64,000 bases of DNA, from contig NZ_CP007044.2 in assembly GCF_000520015.2 (NCBI RefSeq), forward strand, positions 992,001 through 1,056,000, written 5' to 3'. The stretch is from Chania multitudinisentens RB-25. Lineage in GTDB: Bacteria > Pseudomonadota > Gammaproteobacteria > Enterobacterales > Enterobacteriaceae. Positions 1 to 7,341 of this stretch are shown here, piece after piece. The notes under the pieces are model-generated. The model searched no databases, had not been told where the DNA came from, and saw nothing but the letters and a program-made list of their open reading frames with translations. Each line of letters opens with the position of its first letter. Positions within the stretch are counted from its first letter, which is position 1. A program made the position numbers and the translations under genes.

Positions 1-308
1 TACGTTCCAGCAATGCTATGCGCCGCAAAGCGGCTGAACGGGCTGCGATTAATGCTCCAATGCAGGGAACCGCAGCGGATATTATCAAGCGTGCGATGAT
101 TGAAGTGGATAACTGGCTACAAGGGCAGGAACAACCGTTAGTGCGTATGATCATGCAGGTACATGATGAACTGGTGTTCGAGGTACATGAATCAGCGATT
201 GAAGAGGCTAGCCAGCGTATTCATGAACTGATGGAAAACAGTATGAAACTGGCGGTGCCGCTTAAAGTGGATGTGGGAGTGGGTAAAAACTGGGATGAAG
301 CTCATTGA
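1..308 (+). CDS. polA: DNA polymerase I, C-terminal fragment (partial)
   Basis: Only the last ~101 codons are in the window; the reading frame enters at base 3 and ends at a TGA at 306-308. The visible part is the end of the family A polymerase domain. It includes the NAPMQGTAADIIKRA helix of the fingers/palm and the QVHDELVFEV motif C, whose His-Asp pair contributes to metal binding at the polymerase active site. The protein fills gaps during excision repair and replaces Okazaki primers. The downstream Spot 42 gene confirms the usual polA-spf neighbourhood. The 5' part lies outside the window, so nothing can be said about the 5' nuclease or 3'-5' exonuclease domains. Confidence 0.97.
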   Translation, partial: RSSNAMRRKAAERAAINAPMQGTAADIIKRAMIEVDNWLQGQEQPLVRMIMQVHDELVFEVHESAIEEASQRIHELMENSMKLAVPLKVDVGVGKNWDEAH

Positions 309-492
309 TGGTCTTATTCGTGGGGTTCCTGAGCGGCATTTCATTTAACGGGGGTAACCTAAATATTTTTCTGTAATTAAGCTACAATATACGGCGATTT
401 TTCCCCTGCATCGCCGTTATTAGCTAAAAAATATGTAAATAAACTACAAAAAATTCTTTTGTGCCGTGAAAAAATGATGTAAAGTTACAGAT
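309..492. other. polA-spf intergenic region
   Basis: No gene is seen here. An 8-bp hairpin (391-398 with 410-417) lies about 85 bases after polA. It lacks a U tract, so it is a weak terminator candidate. The 3' part carries the spf promoter. Confidence 0.5.
457..485 (+). promoter_or_regulatory. spf promoter
   Basis: TAAAGT at 480-485 lies 7 bases before the conserved first base of Spot 42 and makes a good -10. A weak -35 (TTTTGT, 457-462) sits 17 bases upstream. In E. coli spf is repressed by CRP-cAMP; I did not find a clear CRP site by eye. Confidence 0.6.
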
Positions 493-600
493 GTAGGGTA
501 CAGAGGTAAGATGTTCTATCTTTCAGACCTTTTACTTCACGTAATCGGATTTGGCTGAATATTAGCCGCCCCAGTCAATTTTGACTGGGGCGTTTTTTAT
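493..600 (+). ncRNA. spf: Spot 42 small regulatory RNA
   Basis: About 108 nt starting GTAGGGTACAGAGG, nearly identical by memory to E. coli Spot 42. It includes the unstructured AAGATGTTCTATC seed region and the ATTTGGCTGAAT segment. It ends in a strong intrinsic terminator (GCCCCAGTCA at 568-577 pairing to TGACTGGGGC at 582-591, then TTTTTTATT). Spot 42 is an Hfq-dependent RNA that represses non-preferred carbon source genes such as galK when glucose is available. Its position after polA and before engB is the same as in E. coli. Confidence 0.96.
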
Positions 601-782
601 TGTATAAACCAAGGCCAGACACCGGTTTTTGCTTATCTTTCTCTTGTCGTCACTTTCCCATCGATAACTACTGATTCGCTCCTCTTTCAACGTTACTCTG
701 CTGATTGGTTTGTTAGTTTTCAGTCAGAAATGTAGTTAGGCAACAACATAAAGCATGGTGCAGTGGCTAGTAGCCATAAGAT

Positions 783-815
783 AAAAACACCGATGTTTCA
801 GCATCGGTGTTTTTA
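783..815 (-). terminator. engB terminator
   Basis: A 12-bp perfect stem (784-795 with 802-813) is flanked by A and T runs on either side, so it can act in both directions. It sits 30 bases after the engB stop codon on the minus strand. Confidence 0.85.
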
Positions 816-844
816 CTCAATCAGCGGTTATATTCCTCGCTGAT

Positions 845-1480
845 TTAGTCCTCTTCTGGCAATACTTCGGGTGGGATCTCATTAAACCAGGTATTCAGCT
901 TTTGGCTTAGTTTGTCGACACCAATCTTTTTTGGTGAGGAAAAGGCTTCAACCTGGATATCGCCCATAAATGGCAATATGGCTTCACGTACCATATTGAG
1001 CTGTGCCTTGCGTGCGCCGGAAGCCAGCTTATCGGCTTTGGTCAGCAGCACCAGCACTGGAGTGCCGACATCAACAGCCCACTGAATCATCTGCTGATCG
1101 AGGTCTTTCAGCGGATGGCGGATATCCATCAGCACCACCAAGCCTTTCAGGCAGTTACGCATCTGTAGGTATTCCCCTAGCGCCCGCTGCCATTTGCGTT
1201 TCATTTCTTCAGGAACTTCTGCATAGCCATAACCTGGCAGATCAACCAGGCGAATGCCTTCTTCCACTTCAAACAGATTGATCAACTGAGTACGGCCTGG
1301 GGTTTTACTGGTGCGAGCCAAACTTTTCTGATTAGTCAGGGTATTCAATGCGCTGGATTTACCGGCATTGGAACGGCCAGCAAACGCCACTTCAATACCT
1401 GCATCCTCTGGAAGGTGGCGAATATCAGGCGCACTGGTGACGAAATGGGTCACATGATAGTTGTAATTCTTGCTGGTCAA
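845..1480 (-). CDS. engB: Ribosome biogenesis GTPase EngB (YsxC/YihA)
   Basis: 211 aa, the usual length. It is an essential GTPase that assists assembly of the 50S subunit. G1 is GRSNAGKS at residues 35-42, the switch threonine region is TPGRTQ near 60-65, G3 is DLPG at 80-83 and G4 is TKAD near 147. No in-frame ATG precedes the conserved N-terminus, so the start is a TTG at 1480, with a GGAG about 10 bases upstream. The gene stands alone between the spf and csrC small RNA genes, convergent with spf. YihI, encoded nearby, acts on the related GTPase Der. Confidence 0.96.
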   Translation of the reverse strand: MTSKNYNYHVTHFVTSAPDIRHLPEDAGIEVAFAGRSNAGKSSALNTLTNQKSLARTSKTPGRTQLINLFEVEEGIRLVDLPGYGYAEVPEEMKRKWQRALGEYLQMRNCLKGLVVLMDIRHPLKDLDQQMIQWAVDVGTPVLVLLTKADKLASGARKAQLNMVREAILPFMGDIQVEAFSSPKKIGVDKLSQKLNTWFNEIPPEVLPEED

Positions 1481-1739
1481 TGTTTTCGTCTCCGTGAGGA
1501 TGGCTCTATTTGGTGGGCGATTATAACTGTATCAGCATTAAAATGGTGTGTTTCTCGGTTTTTATGCGTTTTAGTGAGCAGTCCATCCGGGTCAATTGGC
1601 TTCTATCATGTAAGACATTTGCCATTCCAATAGAGGGCAATGTCGCTTTATTTAGAGGCTGTTTTAAAATTTTCATTTTTAAAACAGTAAATTAAAATTT
1701 ATACGACGAAGATATTGCTGTAAGCCTACCATAGGTATC
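1481..1739. other. engB-csrC divergent control region
   Basis: No gene is seen. The stretch is AT-rich and holds an 11-bp inverted repeat (1659-1669 with 1677-1687, arms CTGTTTTAAAA) with no U tract. A TGTAAG half-site at 1719-1724 resembles half of the UvrY/GacA box that drives csr RNA genes, but I see no matching second half at the expected spacing. Confidence 0.4.
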
Positions 1740-1767
1740 TTGAGTACAGCCGTTGAAAGCGTAAAGT
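1740..1767 (+). promoter_or_regulatory. Predicted csrC promoter
   Basis: TTGAGT at 1740-1745 and TAAAGT at 1762-1767 are separated by 16 bases. Transcription would start near 1774, just before the first GGA motif of CsrC. Confidence 0.5.
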
Positions 1768-1773
1768 AGTTCA

Positions 1774-2142
1774 CAAGGCAGGACGCAAAGGAAATAGGAA
1801 CATCCAAGAAGGATGACAAATCTCAAGGAATGCACAGGGTGTGCTTTGAGTACCAGGATGATACCAGATGGAGCTGGAACTATTTATACCGGAGTGTATG
1901 AATAGTAATGGATGATGAAGTTGCTGCAATTTGGATGCATATGGAAAATACACTCAGGAAGAGTGAAAGCAAACGGATTGCACTAGGGACGAATTTTTTT
2001 CCAGGACGGTGTGCCGTTGCAGGGAATGCGTTTATAGCAGATGGAAAAACCGGGATGTTGAGTGTGCGCATGGAGCGCGTAGTAAGGTTGTCCTTCGATT
2101 GAAGGTGTGAATAGGCGGCAGGTTAAACCTGCCGCCTTTTTT
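1774..2142 (+). ncRNA. csrC: CsrC, CsrA-sequestering small RNA
   Basis: This region between engB and yihI is exactly where E. coli keeps csrC, and no credible protein is encoded. I count about 20 GGA trinucleotides on the plus strand between 1780 and 2076, many as AGGA or in hairpin-like contexts. This is the hallmark of CsrB/CsrC RNAs that bind and titrate the translational regulator CsrA. The 3' end is a strong terminator (stem 2113-2123 with 2127-2137, then T6) followed by TTTCTTTG...TGCTTTCTGC, which resembles the E. coli csrC end. The predicted RNA is about 370 nt, longer than the ~245 nt E. coli CsrC. The 5' end is inferred from a promoter-like sequence only. Confidence 0.85.
2113..2142 (+). 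terminator. csrC intrinsic terminator
   Basis: An 11-bp GC-rich stem (AGGCGGCAGGT / ACCTGCCGCCT) with a TAA loop is followed by a T tract at 2138-2142. Confidence 0.93.
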
Positions 2143-2188
2143 CTTTGTCTGCTTTCTGCTAGATTTCGCCGCAATCATATAGCAACTT

Positions 2189-2245
2189 TATACCCAATGA
2201 ATTTCAAGTTGCTGCCTAGGTGCAGTTTGAAAGGCGACGGGTATA
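2189..2245. repeat. TATACCC...GGGTATA palindromic repeat, copy 1
   Basis: 57-bp imperfect palindrome: TATACCC at 2189, TTCAAGTTGC near 2203, TTTGAAA near 2226 and GGGTATA ending at 2245. It lies just upstream of yihI and belongs to the family found elsewhere in this window. Confidence 0.8.
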
Positions 2246-2276
2246 TACTGAATCTACATACCTAAGAGCACACGCC

Positions 2277-2822
2277 ATGAACCAGCCATCAAAAACACCT
2301 CGCGCCCCACGCAGCAAAGCAGCAGCGCCAAAAAATAAAAAGAAAAGCCGTGTAGAGCTCGATCAAGAAGCCCGTGAGCGTAAGCGCCTTAAAAAACGCC
2401 GAGGTCATGTTTCAGGTTCCCGCACTCAGGTTGAGTCTGCCAACCAGAAAAATAAAGCAGAGGCACAGCCTAAAGATCCGCGTATTGGCAGCAAAGTACC
2501 AGTAGCGCTGATAGTTGAAACTAAAGCGAAGGCCAAACCTCAGCCAAAGCCAAAGGCAGAAACCAAACTGCGCCTGTCGCCGGAAGAAGAACTGGCGAAG
2601 CTGGAAAATGATGAGCGTCTGGATGCGTTACTGGAACGCCTGGATGATGGTGAAACGCTGAGCGCGGAAGATCAGGCTTACGTTGATCACACCCTGGATC
2701 GTATTGATGCATTGATGGAGCAATTGGGCATCGAATTGGGTGATGAAGACGACGAAGTGGAAGAAAAGCAGGAAGACATCCTAAAACTGCTGAAAAGCGG
2801 TAACCCAAAAGACGTATTTTAA
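2277..2822 (+). CDS. yihI: Der GTPase-activating protein YihI
   Basis: 181 aa from ATG 2277. The frame stays open further upstream, but that part overlaps the palindromic repeat, and the start MNQPSKTP matches the family. The N-terminal ~45 residues are very basic (KNKKKSRVELDQEARERKR), the middle is Lys/Pro rich, and the C-terminal half is acidic and helical (DDGETLSAEDQAYVDHTLDRID). This basic-then-acidic layout is that of YihI, which binds the ribosome assembly GTPase Der and stimulates its GTP hydrolysis, delaying 50S maturation. It is slightly longer than the E. coli protein (169 aa) because of the linker. Confidence 0.92.
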   Translation: MNQPSKTPRAPRSKAAAPKNKKKSRVELDQEARERKRLKKRRGHVSGSRTQVESANQKNKAEAQPKDPRIGSKVPVALIVETKAKAKPQPKPKAETKLRLSPEEELAKLENDERLDALLERLDDGETLSAEDQAYVDHTLDRIDALMEQLGIELGDEDDEVEEKQEDILKLLKSGNPKDVF

Positions 2823-2828
2823 CGTGAT

Positions 2829-3005
2829 ATGTGGTTGATCCTGACAATAGCCCTACTGTTGACATGTTATCTACTGTGGTTATTCGGTAAACTATGGCGG
2901 CTGTCGAAACGCAAAGCGCGCTTTCGCAGTGCTGCCGTGGCCAGACAGCGTAGGCAATTACCCATTTCCCGGCCCGGTAGGAAAAAGAAACCCAACAGAT
3001 TTTAA
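2829..3005 (+). CDS. Small single-pass membrane protein, unrecognised
   Basis: 58 aa, six bases after yihI and ending 61 bases before hemN. Residues 2-20 are a hydrophobic segment (LILTIALLLTCYLLWLF). A strongly basic tail of about 38 residues follows (14 or more Arg/Lys, ending KKKPNRF). By the positive-inside rule the tail should face the cytoplasm. I do not recognise a family. The coding interpretation rests on the clean membrane-segment-plus-basic-tail layout and the tight fit between two genes in the same direction. The ribosome binding site is poor (no clear GGAG), so it may depend on translational coupling to yihI. Confidence 0.6.
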   Translation: MWLILTIALLLTCYLLWLFGKLWRLSKRKARFRSAAVARQRRQLPISRPGRKKKPNRF

Positions 3006-3066
3006 GTTGCAGGTGATTAATTCATCAGCGGCTTAAAAGATAAAGGGGTGTTCGGAAGGAGCGAGC

Positions 3067-4440
3067 ATGTCAGAGCAGGCGATAGTCTGGGATTTGGCCC
3101 TAATCCAAAAATATAACTATTCAGGGCCGCGTTATACCTCATACCCAACCGCGCTGGAGTTCAACCAGAGTTACGATGAAGCCGCGTTTCAATGGGCGGC
3201 TGTACGTTATCCTGAGCGCCCACTGTCGCTGTATGTGCATATTCCCTTCTGCCATAAGCTCTGCTATTTCTGCGGCTGCAATAAGCTGGTGACGCGCCAA
3301 ACCCATAAAGCTGATGAATATCTGGCGGTGCTGGAGCAGGAGATTGCCGCACGGGCGCCGCTGTTTAATGGCCGCAAGGTCAATCAGATGCACTGGGGGG
3401 GCGGTACGCCGACTTACCTCGATAAACCGCAAATCAGTCAGTTGATGGCCATGCTGCGCCAGCACTTTGATTTCCTGCCAGAGGCAGAAATGTCGATCGA
3501 GGTTGATCCGCGGGAAATTGAGCTGGACGTACTGGATCATTTACGTACTGAAGGGTTTAACCGCCTGAGTATGGGAGTGCAGGACTTCAATAAAGAAGTG
3601 CAGCGTCTGGTTAACCGTGAACAGGATGAAGACTTTATTTTCGCGCTGATCGCCCGTGCCAAAGCGCTGGGGTTCAGTTCTACCAATATTGATTTGATTT
3701 ACGGCCTGCCGAAACAGACGCCGGAAAGTTTTGCTTTCACATTGCAGCGTGTGGCTGAGCTGAGCCCGGATCGTCTAAGCGTATTCAACTACGCACATTT
3801 GCCGAACCTTTTTGCCGCTCAGCGTAAAATCAAAGATGCTGATTTGCCGAGGGCGCAACAGAAGCTCGATATTTTGCAGCAAACCATCGCCTCGCTGACT
3901 GAATCGGGTTATCAGTTTATCGGTATGGATCACTTTGCTCGCCCGAATGATGAACTGGCGGTTGCCCAGCGTGCAGGCAATTTGCACCGCAACTTCCAGG
4001 GGTACACGACTCAGGGTGATAGTGACCTGCTTGGCTTGGGGGTTTCTGCTATCAGTATGCTTGGTGACAGTTATGCTCAGAACCAAAAAGAGTTGAAGGT
4101 GTATTACGCCAATGTGGAAGAACGTGGGAATGCGCTATGGCGTGGTCTGGCGATGACAGAAGACGACTGTCTGCGCCGTGACGTGATTAAAACCTTGATT
4201 TGCAATTTCCAACTGAGTTATCAGCCAATTGAGCAGCGATATGGTATCTCGTTTGTGGATTACTTTGCGGAAGATCTGGCGTTGCTGGTACCGTTTGAAC
4301 AGGATGGGCTGGTGGAGCGTGATGAGCAGGGTATCCGTGTTACATCGCGCGGGCGTTTGCTGATTCGCAATATCTGTATGTGTTTTGACATTTATCTGCG
4401 CAAACAGGCGCGTGCTCAGCAGTTTTCACGAGTGATTTGA
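3067..4440 (+). CDS. hemN: Oxygen-independent coproporphyrinogen III dehydrogenase
   Basis: 457 aa, full length. It is a radical SAM enzyme converting coproporphyrinogen III to protoporphyrinogen IX without oxygen, in heme synthesis. The 4Fe-4S cluster motif is CxxxCxxCxC at Cys62, Cys66, Cys69 and Cys71 (HIPFCHKLCYFCGCN). The GGGTP motif for SAM binding follows near residue 112. The N-terminal tip PRYTSYPT and the C-terminal HemN domain are present. The start has a strong GGAAGGAG ribosome site. A perfect 17-bp palindrome follows the stop and serves as terminator. Confidence 0.97.
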   Translation: MSEQAIVWDLALIQKYNYSGPRYTSYPTALEFNQSYDEAAFQWAAVRYPERPLSLYVHIPFCHKLCYFCGCNKLVTRQTHKADEYLAVLEQEIAARAPLFNGRKVNQMHWGGGTPTYLDKPQISQLMAMLRQHFDFLPEAEMSIEVDPREIELDVLDHLRTEGFNRLSMGVQDFNKEVQRLVNREQDEDFIFALIARAKALGFSSTNIDLIYGLPKQTPESFAFTLQRVAELSPDRLSVFNYAHLPNLFAAQRKIKDADLPRAQQKLDILQQTIASLTESGYQFIGMDHFARPNDELAVAQRAGNLHRNFQGYTTQGDSDLLGLGVSAISMLGDSYAQNQKELKVYYANVEERGNALWRGLAMTEDDCLRRDVIKTLICNFQLSYQPIEQRYGISFVDYFAEDLALLVPFEQDGLVERDEQGIRVTSRGRLLIRNICMCFDIYLRKQARAQQFSRVI

Positions 4441-4442
4441 TA

Positions 4443-4480
4443 GTTAAAATAATAGCCGCTGATGCGGCTATTATTTTAAC
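4443..4480. terminator. Bidirectional terminator between hemN and yshB
   Basis: A perfect 17-bp stem (4443-4459 with 4464-4480, loop TGAT) has A/T-rich outer ends that give a U tract in both directions. It overlaps the last codon of yshB. Confidence 0.9.
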
Positions 4481-4595
4481 TGAAGAAATTGATCAGTGCG
4501 GCACACAGTACCGCAGCAACGGCAGTCTGTGGCGTATGGCTGACGGTAGAGCTGACGTCTGCGTGGCTAATAAAGATGATAAGAGAATCCAGCAT
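4476..4595 (-). CDS. yshB: Small protein YshB
   Basis: 39 aa, starting MLDSLIIFISHADV and ending SHTPQTAVAAVLCAALINFFS. The C-terminal half matches E. coli YshB, a 36-residue small membrane protein encoded in the same neighbourhood. A GGAGG ribosome site lies 6 bases before the ATG at 4595-4593. The C-terminal ~17 residues are hydrophobic and could span the inner membrane. It is transcribed in the same direction as glnALG and may be read from that operon. The molecular function is unknown; in Salmonella YshB has been linked to intracellular survival. Confidence 0.88.
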   Translation of the reverse strand: MLDSLIIFISHADVSSTVSHTPQTAVAAVLCAALINFFS

Positions 4596-4705
4596 GTAAG
4601 CCTCCAGGGTTTGCGCCAATAATCATACTGCGACGGTACGCCCTGTAAAGCCGTAAATAGCTTGTTTTTTGTGCGCTTGATTGCGTTTTTACCAAAGTAC
4701 ACAGA

Positions 4706-6118
4706 TTACTCCATCCCTAATTCCTTCAGTTTACGGGTTAGCGTATTTCTGCCCCATCCCAACAAGCGGGCAGCTTCCTGTTTGTGCCCTTGGGTGTGCC
4801 GTAATGCGGTGGTGAGCAGGGTTCTTTCCATTTCTGGCTGGGCTTCTGAGAGCAGATTTTGATGACCGGAACGCAGCGCGCGATCGGCCCACTGTGCCAG
4901 CAGGGTGGCCCAACTGTCCGGCAGGCTATGGCCCGCGGCTTCTGGGGTTGCGCTCTCAAACAGCTCGCTTGGCAGATCCTGAATCAAGACTTCTTGCCCT
5001 GCGGCCATCACCGTTAACCAACGGCAGGTGTTCTCTAATTGGCGCACGTTACCGGGCCAAGGCAAGCGAGTAAGGGCGGTTTCGGCTTCCGGGTGCAGGT
5101 TTTTTGCTTCCACGCCCAGCTCTTTTGCTGCAACTTGCAAGAAGTGGCGCGCCAGGCGCGGGATATCTTCCCGGCGTTCACGCAGTGGTGGCAGATGCAC
5201 ACGGATCACGTTCAAGCGGTGGAACAGATCCTCACGGAACTTGCCTTCTTGCACTCGCAATTCAAGGTTCTGGTGAGTGGCAGCAATAATACGCACATCC
5301 ACTTTGACGGGCGCATAGCCCCCAACGCGATAAAATTGACCATCTGCCAGCACGCGCAGTAAACGAGTTTGCACATCCAAGGGCATATCACCAATTTCAT
5401 CCAGAAACAGCGTGCCACCGTCGGCCTGTTCAAAGCGCCCTTGGCGGATTTGATTAGCGCCGGTAAACGCGCCTTTCTCGTGGCCGAATAGCTCAGATTC
5501 GATCAGGTCTTTGGGGATCGCTGCCATATTCAAGGCGATAAACGGAGATTTAGCGCGTGGGCTGTGGCGGTGCAAGGCATGCGCCACCAGTTCTTTACCG
5601 GTTCCCGATTCCCCGTTGATCAGCACGCTGATCGATGAACGTGATAGGCGGCCGATAATACGAAACACATCCTGCATCGCTGGCGCTTCGCCAATGATAT
5701 CTGCTGCCGGATCGCTGACCGGTTGGCTGCGCGCCGGTTGCTGCTGCTCCTGGTAGTGGCTGATGGCGCGCTCTACCAGTGCGACGGCTTCGTCGATGTC
5801 GAAAGGTTTCGGCAGATAATCGAAGGCCCCTTGCTGATAAGCGCTAACGGCCGCATCCAGATCCGAATGTGCAGTCATTATGATGACCGGAAGCATAGGA
5901 TGGCGTTGTTTTATCTGCTTGAGCAGGGCCAAACCGTCCATACCCGGCATACGGATGTCAGAAAGCAGCACGTCGGGAGTTTGCGTAGCAAGTTGCTCCA
6001 ATACTTGATTGCCACTCTCAAAGCTGGCGCAGTTCATACCAGCTCCAGTGAGCGCACGTTCAAGCACCCAGCGGATGGAGTTATCGTCATCGACTATCCA
6101 AACTATCCCTCGTTGCAT
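4706..6118 (-). CDS. glnG: Nitrogen regulator NtrC (NR-I)
   Basis: 470 aa from the ATG at 6118, preceded by GTGAGG; the family is 469-470 aa. The frame is open further upstream, but that part overlaps the end of glnL. Domains in order: receiver (1-~120) with the phospho-acceptor Asp54 in LLSDIRMPG; sigma-54 AAA+ domain (~140-370) with Walker A GESGTGKE, the GAFTGA loop that contacts sigma-54, and Walker B GGTLFLDEIGD; C-terminal Fis-type helix-turn-helix (KQEAARLLGWGRNTLTRKL). When phosphorylated by GlnL under nitrogen limitation it activates glnA and other nitrogen genes. It lies 8 bases after glnL. Confidence 0.97.
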   Translation of the reverse strand: MQRGIVWIVDDDNSIRWVLERALTGAGMNCASFESGNQVLEQLATQTPDVLLSDIRMPGMDGLALLKQIKQRHPMLPVIIMTAHSDLDAAVSAYQQGAFDYLPKPFDIDEAVALVERAISHYQEQQQPARSQPVSDPAADIIGEAPAMQDVFRIIGRLSRSSISVLINGESGTGKELVAHALHRHSPRAKSPFIALNMAAIPKDLIESELFGHEKGAFTGANQIRQGRFEQADGGTLFLDEIGDMPLDVQTRLLRVLADGQFYRVGGYAPVKVDVRIIAATHQNLELRVQEGKFREDLFHRLNVIRVHLPPLRERREDIPRLARHFLQVAAKELGVEAKNLHPEAETALTRLPWPGNVRQLENTCRWLTVMAAGQEVLIQDLPSELFESATPEAAGHSLPDSWATLLAQWADRALRSGHQNLLSEAQPEMERTLLTTALRHTQGHKQEAARLLGWGRNTLTRKLKELGME

Positions 6119-6126
6119 AGCAAACC

Positions 6127-7176
6127 TCACTGGCGAATAGGCAGGTAAACCGAAAATTCGGTATGCCCTGGCCAACTGTTAAATTCAATTTTTCCGCAAT
6201 GCTGATCGATAAGATTACGGGCGATAGATAACCCCAGGCCAGTACCGCCTTCGCGCCCACTGACCATGGGGTAGAAAAGAGTGTCTTGCAGCTGCGCGGG
6301 TATACCAGGGCCATCATCTTCAATATCAATGCGTGCTGCCAACCGGTAGCGAGAACCGTGCAGGGTAATTTGGAAGGCGGTTCGCGTGCGCAACGTAATG
6401 GTGCCACCGGTTTCCCTGAGTGCTTGCAGGGCGTTGCGCGTGATGTTGAGCAAAACCTGCTCCACCTGTTCAGGGTCGTGCACCAGCTCTGGCAGGCTCG
6501 GGTCGTAATCACGCACCAGCGTGACGTTATCCGGTTTTTCCAGCGACACCAATTGGCAAACACGTTCTACAACCTGGTGAATACTCTGGGTAATATGCTG
6601 ACCAGGCCGCTGTGGCCCCAGCAAGCGATCCACCAGATTACGTAGCCGATCGGCCTGTTCGATGATTACTTTGGTGTACTCAGTCAGTGCCGGATCGGGC
6701 AACGCTTTGGCCAGCAACTGAGCTGCGCCACGTAACCCACCGAGCGGATTCTTGATTTCATGCGCCAATCCGCGTACCAGATCGCGCGCTGCAACCTGTT
6801 GGGCGTGTTGTAATTGTTCCTGGCTTAGGCGGCGCTGGTTATCCATCGGGGCCAATTCGATCAGGATAAAACCTTCCGGCAGCGCTTGGGCGGTCAGGGA
6901 AAGGATATGCGCACGGCTATCAACCACTAGAGTAACTTCATTATCGGTAAAACCCTGGCCCGCATTCAGGCTCTCACGCATCAGAGCGATATTCAGCGAG
7001 AAATAACCCAGTAGCTCAGGCAGTGGTGTACCGAAAAGTTTACGTGAACTCTGAGCCAATAGCTGTTGTGCCGCCGGGTTGGCATAGTGAACGGCCAAAG
7101 TTTCATCCAGCAACAGGATGCTATTGATAAGAGAATTGAGGATCTGCCCAGCGTCGGGCAGTTTGCCAGTTGCCAT
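6127..7176 (-). CDS. glnL: Nitrogen sensor kinase/phosphatase NtrB (NR-II)
   Basis: 349 aa, the usual length. It contains an N-terminal PAS domain (~5-115), then a dimerisation/phosphotransfer region with the phosphorylated His139 in HEIKNPLGG, then the HATPase domain with N box NITRNALQA, G1 DDGPGIP and G2 GREGGTGLGLSI. There are no transmembrane segments, so it is cytoplasmic. It phosphorylates or dephosphorylates GlnG depending on PII. A GAAGGG ribosome site precedes the ATG. It lies between glnA and glnG, with a terminator after glnA that limits read-through. Confidence 0.97.
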   Translation of the reverse strand: MATGKLPDAGQILNSLINSILLLDETLAVHYANPAAQQLLAQSSRKLFGTPLPELLGYFSLNIALMRESLNAGQGFTDNEVTLVVDSRAHILSLTAQALPEGFILIELAPMDNQRRLSQEQLQHAQQVAARDLVRGLAHEIKNPLGGLRGAAQLLAKALPDPALTEYTKVIIEQADRLRNLVDRLLGPQRPGQHITQSIHQVVERVCQLVSLEKPDNVTLVRDYDPSLPELVHDPEQVEQVLLNITRNALQALRETGGTITLRTRTAFQITLHGSRYRLAARIDIEDDGPGIPAQLQDTLFYPMVSGREGGTGLGLSIARNLIDQHCGKIEFNSWPGHTEFSVYLPIRQ

Positions 7177-7290
7177 ATATGCCCTTCATCTTTCAAGGCA
7201 CAGTAAATTCCTGCACCTTTTTAGTGCATCCATCCTACTCCATCCCGCACTGTTGCGGTATGAAATAGTTTTGCAGAAAATACGCTGGAG

Positions 7291-7318
7291 AAAAAAGCCC
7301 ATCCGAAGATGGGCTAAA
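7291..7318 (-). terminator. glnA terminator
   Basis: Stem AGCCCATC (7296-7303) / GATGGGCT (7308-7315) with a CGAA loop. On the minus strand it is followed by TTTTTT. It separates abundant glnA transcripts from the lower-level glnL-glnG message. Confidence 0.88.
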
Positions 7319-7341
7319 AGTTTCCACGGCAACAAAAAAAC

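Noticed and set aside
1415..2174. Several 60-72 codon frames on both strands across csrC and its upstream space
   Set aside because: The region is explained by a non-coding RNA with repeated GGA motifs, and the frames overlap one another without conserved features.
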